Assembly: GCA_004020645.1 (NCBI GenBank)
Contig: SAQL01000022.1
Coordinates: 61,960 to 125,959, forward strand
DNA length: 64,000 nucleotides
From: Mesorhizobium sp.
Lineage (GTDB): Bacteria > Pseudomonadota > Alphaproteobacteria > Rhizobiales > Rhizobiaceae
Reading direction: 5' to 3'
The position numbers and the translations under genes are program-made. The notes under the pieces were generated by a model, which saw only the letters and a list, made by a program, of their open reading frames with translations, made no database searches and was not told the origin of the DNA. Positions 17,911 through 26,569 of this stretch are shown piece by piece (position 1 is the first letter of the stretch; every line of letters begins with the position of its first letter).

Positions 17911-18360
17911 CTACATCGCCGCTGCCTTCTCGATCTGCCCGCGGATCTCGCCGTCCTTGTGGGCCGCCGTATGGATGTTGATGTAATATTTGCCGGCCAT
18001 CAGGTCGGCAGCCTGCGCGTCGGTCAGTATCGCCGCCCCCTTGAACGGGCTTTTCGGAGCGCCCTTGAACGGGACGACGACGCCGGCATTTTCACCCTTT
18101 GCTGCCGGACCGTGAATATGTCCGGCCGTCGCCGGTCCACTGAGACCTGAATACGTCACGTTCCAGGTCAGCTGTTTCGTGGCGGTGTTGAAGCCGAGAT
18201 CGGCCTCGCCTTTGCCCTCTGTGGTGATGGGCGGATTCTCCTGAGCGCCATCGAGCGTCGCCTTCATCTTCATCATATCGGCCAAGGCCGGTGAAGCGCA
18301 CAGGAAGGAAGCCGAAACTGCCAGCGCCGAAAGCATCGGCGAGAAGGATTGCATGCGCAT
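17911..18360 (-). CDS. Secreted CHRD-domain protein
   Basis: This 149-residue protein has a signal peptide ending near ASPALA and a single CHRD domain. Visible landmarks are ATLDGAQENPPI near the start of the mature chain, WNVTYSGLSGPATAGHIHGPA, and the KYYINIHTAAHKDGEIRGQI ending. CHRD domains occur in chordin and in many bacterial periplasmic or surface proteins, and their bacterial role is poorly known. GGAG six bases upstream supports the ATG at 18360. The gene follows a strong terminator that isolates it from the ABC operon transcribed toward it. Confidence 0.88.
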   Translation of the reverse strand: MRMQSFSPMLSALAVSASFLCASPALADMMKMKATLDGAQENPPITTEGKGEADLGFNTATKQLTWNVTYSGLSGPATAGHIHGPAAKGENAGVVVPFKGAPKSPFKGAAILTDAQAADLMAGKYYINIHTAAHKDGEIRGQIEKAAAM

Positions 18361-18465
18361 GGAAATCTCCGTTGTGGCGATGACATCCGCTGAAGCTGGA
18401 TGCACCGCAACAACGGTTGCGGCGAGCGGATGTTTCCACCGGTAACGGCTATTTTACATCCCCAC

Positions 18466-18495
18466 AAAAAGGGGGCGGTCGCCCGCCCCCTTTTT
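18466..18495 (-). terminator. Rho-independent terminator after the ABC importer operon
   Basis: A 13-bp perfect stem, AAAAAGGGGGCGG pairing with CCGCCCCCTTTTT around a TCGC loop, lies 41 bases downstream of the substrate-binding-protein stop. The symmetric A/T tracts let it work on either strand, and the minus-strand operon is the natural client. Confidence 0.9.
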
Positions 18496-18536
18496 CGACT
18501 GCAGAAGCCCGGTTCATCGCCTCTATTGATGGCTCC

Positions 18537-19508
18537 CTACTTGATCGCCTTGTCGGTGATGGCGGTCGTGTAGGCGCCGGTCGGCTCCTTGGTGATGATC
18601 TTCTGGTCGAGCAGCGCCTTGGCGGTGCGCGCATAGGTCGCCGGGTCGAGCTTGCCGTCGGCATTGTCGATCAGCTTGGCGACTTCGCCCATCATGCGCT
18701 TCTGGTGATTCTCGTCCTGGCCGCCATTGTCCATGACGATTTCGGCCGCCTCGTCGGAATTGTCGACAGCGTATTTCCAGCCCTTCATCGAGGCGCGCAC
18801 GAAACGCACCATCTTGTCCTCGAAGGCCGGATCCTTGAGCTTGTCCTCCAAGGCATAGAGCCCGTCCTCAAGCAGGTCGTTGCCCATGGCCGAGTAGTTG
18901 AACACGATCAGCTCTTCCGGCTTGTAGCCGGCGTCGATGAGCTGCCAATATTCGTTGTAGGTCATGACCGAAATACAATCCGCCTGCTTCTGGATCAGCG
19001 GCTGCACGTCGAAACTCTGCTTCAGCACGGTGACGCCGTCCGGGCCACCGTCGGTCTTCAGGCCGAGCTTGTTCATCCAGGCGTAGAACGGATATTCGTT
19101 GCCGAAGAACCAGACGCCGAGTGTGCGGCCCTTGAAGTCGGCTTCGGTCTTGACCGGGCCGTCCTTGGGACAGACCAGCTGCATGCCGGCCTTCTTGAAC
19201 GGCTGGGCGATATTGACCAGCGGCACACCCTTTTCGCGCGCGGCCAGCGCGCCGCCCATCCAGTCGACGATGACGTCGGCGCCGCCGCCGGCGATCACCT
19301 GCTCGGGCGCGATATCGGGGCCGCCCGGCTTGATCTCGACGTCGAGGCCCTCGGCCTCGTAGAACCCCTTGTCCTTGGCGACGTAGTAGCCGGCGAACTG
19401 GGCCTGCGTGACCCACTTCAGCTGCAGCGTCACCTTGTCGGCGGCCACCGCCTGAAACGCGGCAAGCGACATCGCGCCGGCCAGCATCGAAACAACAAGT
19501 CTTTTCAT
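18537..19508 (-). CDS. ABC importer substrate-binding protein, NMT1/THI5 family
   Basis: The protein is 323 residues with a signal peptide (MKRLVVSMLAGAMSLAAFQA, cleavage after AVAA). The mature start VTLQLKWVTQAQFAGYYVAK and the GFYEAEGLDVEI segment are diagnostic of NMT1/THI5-like binding proteins. CISVMTYNEYWQLIDAGY is also typical. Relatives bind pyrimidine moieties of thiamine or flavin precursors, as well as nitrate, sulfonates or taurine. It closes an operon of ATPase, two permeases and binding protein that lies beside pyrimidine-catabolism genes, so a pyrimidine or dihydropyrimidine ligand is the best inference. Confidence 0.92.
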   Translation of the reverse strand: MKRLVVSMLAGAMSLAAFQAVAADKVTLQLKWVTQAQFAGYYVAKDKGFYEAEGLDVEIKPGGPDIAPEQVIAGGGADVIVDWMGGALAAREKGVPLVNIAQPFKKAGMQLVCPKDGPVKTEADFKGRTLGVWFFGNEYPFYAWMNKLGLKTDGGPDGVTVLKQSFDVQPLIQKQADCISVMTYNEYWQLIDAGYKPEELIVFNYSAMGNDLLEDGLYALEDKLKDPAFEDKMVRFVRASMKGWKYAVDNSDEAAEIVMDNGGQDENHQKRMMGEVAKLIDNADGKLDPATYARTAKALLDQKIITKEPTGAYTTAITDKAIK

Positions 19509-19588
19509 GTTTTTACCCTCTGAAGTTAAGTGTTCACCCTTTTAGGATCAGGACCTTCAATGCGCCCTGATTCCAAACCCGCCACCGC

Positions 19589-20725
19589 CTATCCACCACG
19601 GACGGAGGGATGCCAAAACGTGACTGCTCTCTCGAAAAGAGCGACCACGCCATAAAAGACCGAACCCGCAAGTGCTGCAACTGCGATTTCGGCCCAGACC
19701 ATGTCGATATTCATCCGTCCGACTTCGGTCGAAATCCGGAATCCCATGCCGACGACCGGCGTGCCGAAGAACTCCGCAACGATGGCGCCGATCAGCGCCA
19801 GCGTCGAATTGATCTTCAGCGCGTTGAAGATGAAGGGCGCCGCCGCCGGCAGCCGCAGCTTGAACAGCGTCTGCCAGTAGCTCGACGCATAGGTGCGCAT
19901 CAGGTCGCGCTCCATATGGCCGGAGGCGGCAAGCCCGGCGACGGTATTTACCAGCATCGGGAAGAAGGTCATGATGATGACGACTGCGGCCTTCGACTGC
20001 CAGTCGAAGCCGAACCACATGACCATGATCGGCGCCACGCCGATGATCGGCAGCGCCGAGACCATATTGCCGATCGGCAAAAGCCCGCGGCGCAGGAACG
20101 GCACGCGGTCGGCCGCGACGGCGGCAAGGAAGCCGGCGCCACTGCCAACGACATAGCCGAAGATAACCGCCTTGAAGATGGTCTGCCGCACGTCGGCGGC
20201 CAGCACCGGCAGCGAATTGGCGATGCGCACGCCGATCGCGCTTGGCGGCGGCAGCAGGATGAAGGGGATGCCCGCGCCGCGCGTCACCGCTTCCCAGATG
20301 ATCAGGATCCAGGCGCCGAAGATCGTTGGGATGATCAGCCTCAAAGCGGTTGCCGCCCAGCGCGAGGTCGGGCGAAGCGCGGACAGGACCGTCACGCAGC
20401 GCCAGGCCAGAAGCCATGCCGCGGCTAGCAGCAGATAGAACGATGCGCGAGCCGTGCCTTCATTGCCGGTTATGTCGGCGAGCAGCAGCCACGCCGCGCC
20501 ATGCGCGCCAAGGAAGAGCAACACCACCCCAATTGCCGGTGGGAAATTATCGGCCTCGATTGCCAGAAGCAGCAACAAGAAAATCAAAGCAGCAGTGGCG
20601 ATACCATAACCGGGCGCCGCATCGACAAGCGGCCAAAGAAGCAGCGCGCCGGCAAGAAGGACAAGCGCTGCATACCCTTGCCACGAGCGGGGCGTGATCG
20701 ACGAAAGGCTCAGCAGATCGCTCAT
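19589..20725 (-). CDS. ABC importer permease (SsuC/ThiX type), long N-terminal form
   Basis: This 378-residue inner-membrane protein has an N-terminal block of about 120 residues with four hydrophobic helices. A standard BPD_transp_1 permease domain follows, including the conserved cytoplasmic EAA-type loop (YWQTLFKLRLPAAAPFIFNA). Ordinary SsuC-type permeases are about 260 residues, so the N-terminal block is an extra domain. The ATG at 20725 overlaps the stop of the other permease by four bases. Two different permeases imply a heterodimeric channel. Confidence 0.9.
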   Translation of the reverse strand: MSDLLSLSSITPRSWQGYAALVLLAGALLLWPLVDAAPGYGIATAALIFLLLLLAIEADNFPPAIGVVLLFLGAHGAAWLLLADITGNEGTARASFYLLLAAAWLLAWRCVTVLSALRPTSRWAATALRLIIPTIFGAWILIIWEAVTRGAGIPFILLPPPSAIGVRIANSLPVLAADVRQTIFKAVIFGYVVGSGAGFLAAVAADRVPFLRRGLLPIGNMVSALPIIGVAPIMVMWFGFDWQSKAAVVIIMTFFPMLVNTVAGLAASGHMERDLMRTYASSYWQTLFKLRLPAAAPFIFNALKINSTLALIGAIVAEFFGTPVVGMGFRISTEVGRMNIDMVWAEIAVAALAGSVFYGVVALFERAVTFWHPSVRGG

Positions 20726-21600
20726 GCCGGCCTCCCGCCCATGGCGCGGTCGACGATGCGCCCGGCAATGCCAACCACCATCACCAGCAAGGCCGCCACG
20801 ACCGAGCCGGCAACCAGCGCCGACCAGATGTCGATGGTCTGGCTGTAATAGGCACCGGCGAGCAGCTTGGCGCCGATGCCGGCGACGGCACCGGTCGGCA
20901 GTTCGCCGACGATGGCGCCGACCAGGCTGGCGGCGACAGCCACCTTCATCGAGGTGAACAGGAACGGCACCGACGCCGGCACGCGCAGTTTCCAGAAGGT
21001 CTGCGACGGGCTGGCATTGTAGGTGTGCATCAGGTCGAGATGGGTGATCTCGGGCGAACGCAGGCCCTTCACCATGCCGACGGCCACTGGGAAGAACGAC
21101 AGATAGGTCGAGATCAGCGCCTTCGGGATCAGACCGGTGACGCCGATTGCCGCCAGCACGACGATGATCATCGGCGCCACCGCCAGGATCGGAATCGTCT
21201 GCGAGGCGATGATCCACGGCATCAGGCTGCGGTCGAGCGTCGCCACATGAACGATGCCGACGGCAATCACGATGCCGAGCGCCGTGCCGAAGGCGAAGCC
21301 GAGCAGCGTCGAGGACAGCGTCACCCAGGCATTGTAGACAAGGCTGCGGTTGCTGGTGACCTTGCGCAGAAACGTGTTCTCGAAGAAATTCACCGCCACC
21401 TGATGCGGCGCCGGCAGCGTCGGCTTCGGCTGCGACATCGTCTTGCCGATGAATTCCACAACGCCCGGCGTTTGGTTAGCGCGGCGGTCGAGATCGCGCT
21501 GGAACGGCGCGTTGAGGATGACGGCGAAAACATACCAGACGACCACCACGCCTAAGAGGATCGAGGTCACCGGAACGATCTTGTCGCGAAAGGAGTCCAT
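20722..21600 (-). CDS. ABC importer permease (SsuC/ThiX type)
   Basis: This 292-residue permease has about six membrane helices. The EAA loop is SQTFWKLRVPASVPFLFTS and the motif IPILAVAPMIIVVLAAIG is typical of the nitrate/sulfonate/taurine/NMT1 class. It has a periplasmic loop after the first helix (residues 30-85) with the TPGVVEFIGKTMSQPKPTLP segment. It overlaps the next permease by four bases. Its own ATPase gene lies 400 bp upstream beyond a repeat element rather than immediately next to it. Confidence 0.92.
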   Translation of the reverse strand: MDSFRDKIVPVTSILLGVVVVWYVFAVILNAPFQRDLDRRANQTPGVVEFIGKTMSQPKPTLPAPHQVAVNFFENTFLRKVTSNRSLVYNAWVTLSSTLLGFAFGTALGIVIAVGIVHVATLDRSLMPWIIASQTIPILAVAPMIIVVLAAIGVTGLIPKALISTYLSFFPVAVGMVKGLRSPEITHLDLMHTYNASPSQTFWKLRVPASVPFLFTSMKVAVAASLVGAIVGELPTGAVAGIGAKLLAGAYYSQTIDIWSALVAGSVVAALLVMVVGIAGRIVDRAMGGRPA

Positions 21601-21710
21601 CTAGCAGCCCTCGCCAGACGGATGCACACTGTGCGTTACGCGAGGGGGTAACCACGCTTTCGCCATCCTAGGGCGAAGCCGCCGCAAAGAGGCGCAAATC
21701 GAGAGCGCGC

Positions 21711-21966
21711 CCAACCACGCCTTCGTCATCCTAGGGCGAAGCAAGGAGCGAAGCGACGCGGCGCAGACCCTAGGATCCATGCCGTTACCTTCGCGCTCCG
21801 CAACGGTGCGGAACATCGCTCCCTGTCTGGAGGAAACGTCGGCTGCCGTGGCTTGCCTGGCGGACATTCTGAACCGCTTGCGCCTTTCGGCTAATGTCAC
21901 GGCATGGATCCTAGGGTCTGCCGCTTCGCGGCGGCTCCGCCCTAGGATGACGAAAGCATGGGTGGG
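21711..21966. repeat. Inverted-repeat element inserted inside the ABC operon
   Basis: The left arm 21711-21787 and right arm 21891-21966 are inverted copies, sharing TTCGTCATCCTAGGGCG and CAGACCCTAGGATCCATGCC with their complements. A central noncoding segment of about 100 bp separates them. A partial extra copy of the outer arm sits at 21651-21690. It fills the 400-bp gap between the ATPase gene and the first permease gene and has no ORF. Confidence 0.85.
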
Positions 21967-22000
21967 CCCACCACCCCCATTGGGGAGAGGAGGAACCACC

Positions 22001-22792
22001 TCAATCCTCATAGCTGTGTCCTGCCCTGAGCCCGTCACGGACCCGCGCGGCGATCGCCAGGAACTCCGGCGTCTCGCGGATGTCGAGCGGCCGCTGCTTC
22101 GGCAGCGTCGATTCGATGACGTCGCTGACACGGCCCGGACGCGGCGACATGACGATGATCCGCGTCGAGAGGTAGACCGCCTCGGGAATGGAGTGGGTTA
22201 CGAAACAGATGGTCTTGTTGGTCCGCTCCCAAAGCTCCAGCAACTGTTGGTTGAGATGATCGCGCACGATCTCGTCCAGCGCGCCGAACGGCTCGTCCAT
22301 CAACAGAAGATCGGCGTCGAAGGCCAGCGCCCGCGCGATCGAGGCACGCTGCTGCATGCCGCCGGAAAGCTGCCACGGGTATTTCTGCTCAAAGCCACCC
22401 AGGTTGACGAGGTCGAGCGTGCGCTTGATACGCGCCGCCTGCTCTGCCTTGGAGAGGCCCATGATCTCCAACGGCAACGCCACGTTGCGCTCGATCGTGC
22501 GCCACGGATAAAGTGCGGCCGCCTGGAAGACATAGCCATAGGCGCGGCTCTGGCGCGCCTGCTCGGGCGTCATGCCGTTGACGGAGATCGTTCCCGAGGT
22601 CGGTTTCTCCAGATCGGCGATGACCCGCAGCAAGGTCGTCTTGCCGCAGCCGGACGGCCCGATGAAGGAGACGAATTCGCCCTTGCCGATGGTCAGGTCG
22701 ACATTCGACAGTGCCTGCACCGGACCGTCACTGGTCTGGAAGGTCAGGCCGAGCTTGCTTGCCGAAACGACGGCTGGCGATGTTCCCGTCAT
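22001..22792 (-). CDS. ABC importer ATPase (nitrate/sulfonate/NMT1 type)
   Basis: This 263-residue ATPase has Walker A GPSGCGKTT, Q-loop in FQAAALYPW, signature LSGGMQQRASIARAL, Walker B LLLMDEPFGALD and the switch His in FVTHSIPEA. This set matches SsuB/TauB/ThiZ-type ATPases. It is the first gene of the minus-strand importer operon, divergent from the cupin gene. The 134-bp divergent region shows no thiamine riboswitch. Confidence 0.93.
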   Translation of the reverse strand: MTGTSPAVVSASKLGLTFQTSDGPVQALSNVDLTIGKGEFVSFIGPSGCGKTTLLRVIADLEKPTSGTISVNGMTPEQARQSRAYGYVFQAAALYPWRTIERNVALPLEIMGLSKAEQAARIKRTLDLVNLGGFEQKYPWQLSGGMQQRASIARALAFDADLLLMDEPFGALDEIVRDHLNQQLLELWERTNKTICFVTHSIPEAVYLSTRIIVMSPRPGRVSDVIESTLPKQRPLDIRETPEFLAIAARVRDGLRAGHSYED

Positions 22793-22926
22793 AGGCCGCA
22801 GCCTGCCTTTTCGCGCCGCTGCCGCGCCGGCCGGAATCCGGTTGATTTTGCCGCGATGTTGCTTTCCACTCGCCCCGTCCTATTCGACTGAGAGTTCCCA
22901 CTCGATCGACGCCCGGAGTCTCCCAG

Positions 22927-23331
22927 ATGCCGCCCAAACCCACTTGTCATCTTATCCGCCCTGAAAGCTCGTATGAAGGCAAGCAGGGACTGAGTTATTT
23001 CACCGGCATCGCCACCGAGACGGTCGGCTCTACCGGCATCTGCATGCACCTGCTCACCATGCCGCCCGGTGCCCGCGCGAAGGCGCATATGCACGAAAGC
23101 CATGAAACGGCGATCTATGTGCTCTCCGGCGAGGTCCATACCTGGTATGGCGACCGGCTTGAACAGCAGATCGTGGTCAAGGCCGGCGACCTCTTCTACA
23201 TACCCGCCGGCGTGCCGCACCTGCCGGCCAATCTGAGCGACAGCCCGGCCTCGGCGGTCATCGCCCGCACCGATCCCAACGAACAGGAAAGCGTCGTCCT
23301 GCTGCCGGAACTGGATGGGCTGGTCGCCTGA
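22927..23331 (+). CDS. Small single-domain cupin protein
   Basis: This 134-residue protein has the two cupin motifs: motif 1 in AHMHESHETAIYVLSGEVH with two histidines and a Glu for metal binding, and motif 2 in GDLFYIPAGVPHLPANLS with the third His. It likely binds a divalent metal. It is divergently transcribed from the importer ATPase and embedded in the pyrimidine locus, so it may bind or isomerise a pathway intermediate. That role is inference only. Confidence 0.85.
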   Translation: MPPKPTCHLIRPESSYEGKQGLSYFTGIATETVGSTGICMHLLTMPPGARAKAHMHESHETAIYVLSGEVHTWYGDRLEQQIVVKAGDLFYIPAGVPHLPANLSDSPASAVIARTDPNEQESVVLLPELDGLVA

Positions 23332-23389
23332 GGCCGGCATCGACGGAGAGGCGGTCATCGGCACCGTCACGAACATGATTTCAACGGCC

Positions 23390-23734
23390 CTACTCTTCAA
23401 GGCCGGGAATGGTCACGAAGAAAACGGCCGCTCCCTTGTTGGTGACCTCGACGGTCTCAGTCGTCGTTCCCTCCTCGCCTTCAGCGAAACAAGTCGAGCT
23501 CAACGATTGCGTACCAGGCGCCGTGACCAGTTGCCGCGCGAATCGGCAGCCGCTGCCATAGGTTTCGACGCCGTCGGCGGTCAGGACGACATAGGCATCG
23601 CTGTCCTGATAACCGAGCCGTACACCGGCACAGCCGATATCATTGCCATAGGAACCGGCAAGGACCTCAGCCGCTGCCGGAACGGCGGTAATGCTCGCCA
23701 TAACCAGTGAGACGATCGCTGCCGGACTCGCCAA
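23390..23734 (-). CDS. Small secreted protein of unknown function
   Basis: This 114-residue ORF starts at a TTG two bases after the dihydropyrimidinase stop and within reach of a GGGGTG ribosome-binding site; an ATG at 23701 is an alternative. The N terminus is hydrophobic with a likely signal-peptidase site after AVPAAA. The mature part of about 90 residues contains three cysteines (IGCAG, GSGCRF, SSTCF). I recognise no family. Placement directly behind the dihydropyrimidinase suggests co-transcription, but the sequence gives no hint of enzymatic function. Confidence 0.6.
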   Translation of the reverse strand: MASPAAIVSLVMASITAVPAAAEVLAGSYGNDIGCAGVRLGYQDSDAYVVLTADGVETYGSGCRFARQLVTAPGTQSLSSTCFAEGEEGTTTETVEVTNKGAAVFFVTIPGLEE

Positions 23735-23736
23735 CC

Positions 23737-25188
23737 TTACACCCCGGTCGCCGGGATACCCGTGCGTTCCACCTTGCGCGGCGCGGAAATTTCCTTCCAG
23801 GTCGACAGCGCCCGGTTGACTGCTGCATTCGGCTCGCGAGCGACGAACTCGCCATGGCCGGGCTTCGCTTTGACCTCAGCCTCCTGAATCGACAGTTCGC
23901 CGCGCGAGAAGACGAAGCGTGGCAGGCCGGTCACCTCGAAACCTTCGAAGACGTTGTAGTCGATCACCGACTGCTGCTTCTTGGCGGTGATCGTCTTCTT
24001 GCGCTTCGGGTCCCAGACGACGATATCGGCGTCGGCGCCTTCGACGATCGCGCCCTTCTTCGGATACATGTTGAGGATTTTTGCGATGTTGGTCGAGGTC
24101 ACCGCGACGAACTCGTTCATCGTCAGCCTGCCGGTGTTGACGCCGGTGGTCCACAGCACCGGCAAGCGGTCCTCGAGCCCGCCGGTGCCGTTCGGGATCT
24201 TGGTGAAATCGCCGATGCCGTTACGCTTCTGGCTAGTGGTGAACGCACAATGGTCGGTCGCCACCACTTGCAGCGATCCGGCCTGCAGGCCGGCCCACAG
24301 CGAATCCTGATGCAATTTGTTGCGGAAAGGCGGGCTCATCACCCGGCGCGCGGCATGGTCCCAATCCTTGTTGAAATATTCGCTCTCGTCGAGCGTCAGA
24401 TGCTGGATCAGCGGCTCGCCGAACACCCGCATGCCCTTCTGCCGCGCCCGGCGAATGGCTTCGTGGGCCTGCTCGCAGGAGACGTGCACGACATAGAGCG
24501 GCACCCCGGCCATGTCGGCTATCATGATGGCGCGGTTGGTCGCCTCGCCTTCCACTTCCGGCGGCCGCGAATAGGCATGCCCCTCCGGCCCATTATTGCC
24601 CGCGGCCAGCAGCTTCTGCGACAGGGCAGCAACCACGTCGCCATTCTCGGCATGAACCAGCGGCAGCGCGCCGAGATCGGCGCAGCGCTGGAACGACGAA
24701 TACATCTCGTCGTCGTCGACCATCAGCGCGCCCTTGTAGGCCATGAAGTGCTTGAACGAGGTGATGCCCTTGTCGACGACGGTGGCCATCTCGTCGAACA
24801 CCTGCTTGCCCCACCAGGTGATCGCCATATGGAAGGAATAGTCGCAGGAGGCTTTCGAGGTCTTGTTGTCCCACATCTGCAAGGCCTCGAGCAGCGACTG
24901 CTGCGGCGACGGCAGGCAGAAATCGACGACCATCGTGGTGCCGCCGGCAAGGGCGGCACGCGTGCCGCTCTCGAAATCGTCGGCCGAATAGGTGCCCATG
25001 AACGGCATTTCGAGATGGGTGTGCGGATCGATGCCGCCCGGCATCACAAAGCAGCCGGTGGCGTCGAACTCATGGTCGCCATGTAGGTTGGAGCCGATGG
25101 CGACGATCTTGCCGTGCTGCATCAGCAGGTCGGCCTTCCAGGTGCGATCGGCGGTGACAATGGTGCCGTTCCTGATGACTTTGGTCAT
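23737..25188 (-). CDS. Dihydropyrimidinase (D-hydantoinase)
   Basis: This 483-residue cyclic amidohydrolase opens 5,6-dihydrouracil or dihydrothymine to the N-carbamoyl beta-amino acid. Metal and catalytic residues are in place: GGIDPHTHLEMPF (two His), FMAYKGALMVDD with the lysine that is carboxylated to bridge the two zinc ions, LVHAENGD, YVVHVSCEQA and ATDHCAF. Length and motifs match bacterial dihydropyrimidinases. The ATG at 25188 follows AAGGGAA. It is co-directional with the upstream amidohydrolase and aminotransferase, giving pathway steps two to four in one operon. Confidence 0.95.
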   Translation of the reverse strand: MTKVIRNGTIVTADRTWKADLLMQHGKIVAIGSNLHGDHEFDATGCFVMPGGIDPHTHLEMPFMGTYSADDFESGTRAALAGGTTMVVDFCLPSPQQSLLEALQMWDNKTSKASCDYSFHMAITWWGKQVFDEMATVVDKGITSFKHFMAYKGALMVDDDEMYSSFQRCADLGALPLVHAENGDVVAALSQKLLAAGNNGPEGHAYSRPPEVEGEATNRAIMIADMAGVPLYVVHVSCEQAHEAIRRARQKGMRVFGEPLIQHLTLDESEYFNKDWDHAARRVMSPPFRNKLHQDSLWAGLQAGSLQVVATDHCAFTTSQKRNGIGDFTKIPNGTGGLEDRLPVLWTTGVNTGRLTMNEFVAVTSTNIAKILNMYPKKGAIVEGADADIVVWDPKRKKTITAKKQQSVIDYNVFEGFEVTGLPRFVFSRGELSIQEAEVKAKPGHGEFVAREPNAAVNRALSTWKEISAPRKVERTGIPATGV

Positions 25189-25249
25189 TTTTGTTCCCTT
25201 GTTTTTCTCGCGCTTCTTGGTGAGCGGCGTTCGGATCTTGGTTTCTAGT

Positions 25250-26500
25250 TCACTCCACAATCACCGCTGTTTCCACCACTGCGTGGAACAGAACGTCGGC
25301 GCCGGCCGCCGCCCATTCCTTGGAGATTTCCTCAGCCTCATTGTGCGACAGCCCGTCGACGCAAGGGCACATTACCATTGCGGTGGGCGCGACGCGGTTG
25401 ATCCAGCAGGCGTCATGGCCGGCGCCGGAGACGATGTTGCGATGCGTATAACCCAAGCGCTCCGCCGCATCCCGCACAGCCTTGACGCAGCCCGGATCGA
25501 AAGCGACCGGATCGAAATGGCCGACCTGCTCGATTTGATATTTGATATCGAGCGCCTCGCAGATCGTGTCGATGCCTTCGCGGATGCGCCCGTCCATCGC
25601 GTCGAGCACCTCCTTTTCCGGCGAGCGGATGTCGATGGTGAAGACGGTGCGTCCGGCGATGATGTTGCGCGAGTTCGGATAGACTTCCATATGGCCGACC
25701 GCGCCTACGGCATCGGGCTGGTAGTCCATGGCGATCTCGTGCACCAGCTCGATCACCCGCGCCATGCCGAGCCCGGCGTTGCGGCGCTTCGGCATCGGCG
25801 TCGAGCCGGTATGCGCCTCCCTGCCGGTCAACGTCACCTGCAGCCATTTCAGCCCCTGGCCATGGGTGACGACGCCGATGTCGATGCCTTCGTCCTCAAG
25901 GATCGGGCCTTGCTCGATATGCAGCTCGAAGAAGGCGTGGATCTTGCGCTCACCGACTTTCTCGGTGCCTTTCCAGCCGATGCGTTCAAGCTCCTCGCCG
26001 AACTTCTTGCCGTCCTTGTCGACATGTTCGTACACGTCTGCCTGATCGAGGACGCCGGCGAACACGCCGGACGCCATCATGGCCGGCGCAAAGCGCGCGC
26101 CTTCCTCGTTCGTCCAGTTGGTGACGACGATCGGATGTTTTGTCTTGATGTCTAGTTCGTTCAGCGAGCGCACGATCTCCAACCCGCCAAGCACGCCGAG
26201 CACGCCGTCATACTTGCCGCCGGTCGGCTGGGTGTCGAGATGGCTGCCGACATAGACCGGCGGCAGATCGGGCTCGGTGCCTTCGCGGCGGGCAAACATC
26301 GTGCCCATCTCGTCGACGCCCATTTCGAGCCCCGCAGCCTCGCACCAGCGCTTGAACAGATGCCGCCCCTCGCCGTCCGCGTCGGTCAATGTCTGGCGAT
26401 TGTTGCCGCCGGCAATGCCGGGGCCGATCTTCGCCATCTCCATTATCGAATCCCACAAACGGTCTGAATTGATTCGCAGATTCTCGCCGGGAGCGGCCAT
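25250..26500 (-). CDS. Zn-dependent N-carbamoyl-beta-alanine amidohydrolase (M20 family)
   Basis: The 416-residue protein carries the M20 metal ligands in VGSHLDTQPTGGKYDGVLG, NWTNEEGARF, FELHIEQGP and SGAGHDACWI. It belongs to the allantoate/ureidopropionase/carbamoyl-amino-acid hydrolase family. In this operon its natural reaction is hydrolysis of N-carbamoyl-beta-alanine (or its 2-methyl analogue) to the beta-amino acid, CO2 and ammonia. Paralogues act on allantoate or N-carbamoyl-L-amino acids, and the assignment here rests on the neighbours. Confidence 0.93.
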   Translation of the reverse strand: MAAPGENLRINSDRLWDSIMEMAKIGPGIAGGNNRQTLTDADGEGRHLFKRWCEAAGLEMGVDEMGTMFARREGTEPDLPPVYVGSHLDTQPTGGKYDGVLGVLGGLEIVRSLNELDIKTKHPIVVTNWTNEEGARFAPAMMASGVFAGVLDQADVYEHVDKDGKKFGEELERIGWKGTEKVGERKIHAFFELHIEQGPILEDEGIDIGVVTHGQGLKWLQVTLTGREAHTGSTPMPKRRNAGLGMARVIELVHEIAMDYQPDAVGAVGHMEVYPNSRNIIAGRTVFTIDIRSPEKEVLDAMDGRIREGIDTICEALDIKYQIEQVGHFDPVAFDPGCVKAVRDAAERLGYTHRNIVSGAGHDACWINRVAPTAMVMCPCVDGLSHNEAEEISKEWAAAGADVLFHAVVETAVIVE

Positions 26501-26524
26501 TCAAGTTCCTCTCATCTATTCGCA

Positions 26525-26556
26525 TATAGGGCGACGGTTCCCGTCGCCGCCCTATA
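26525..26556 (-). promoter_or_regulatory. Intercistronic hairpin in the pyrimidine operon
   Basis: TATAGGGCGACGG, a three-base loop and CCGTCGCCGCCCTATA form a strong hairpin with one bulge. It lies between the aminotransferase stop and the amidohydrolase start. It lacks a U tract, so it is more likely an mRNA-stability or differential-expression hairpin than a terminator. Confidence 0.55.
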
Positions 26557-26569
26557 CGTTGCGGAGTAT

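Noticed and set aside
22793..22926. Possible TPP riboswitch upstream of the NMT1-type importer
   Set aside because: Only a lone CTGAG occurs. The paired TPP motif and stems are absent.
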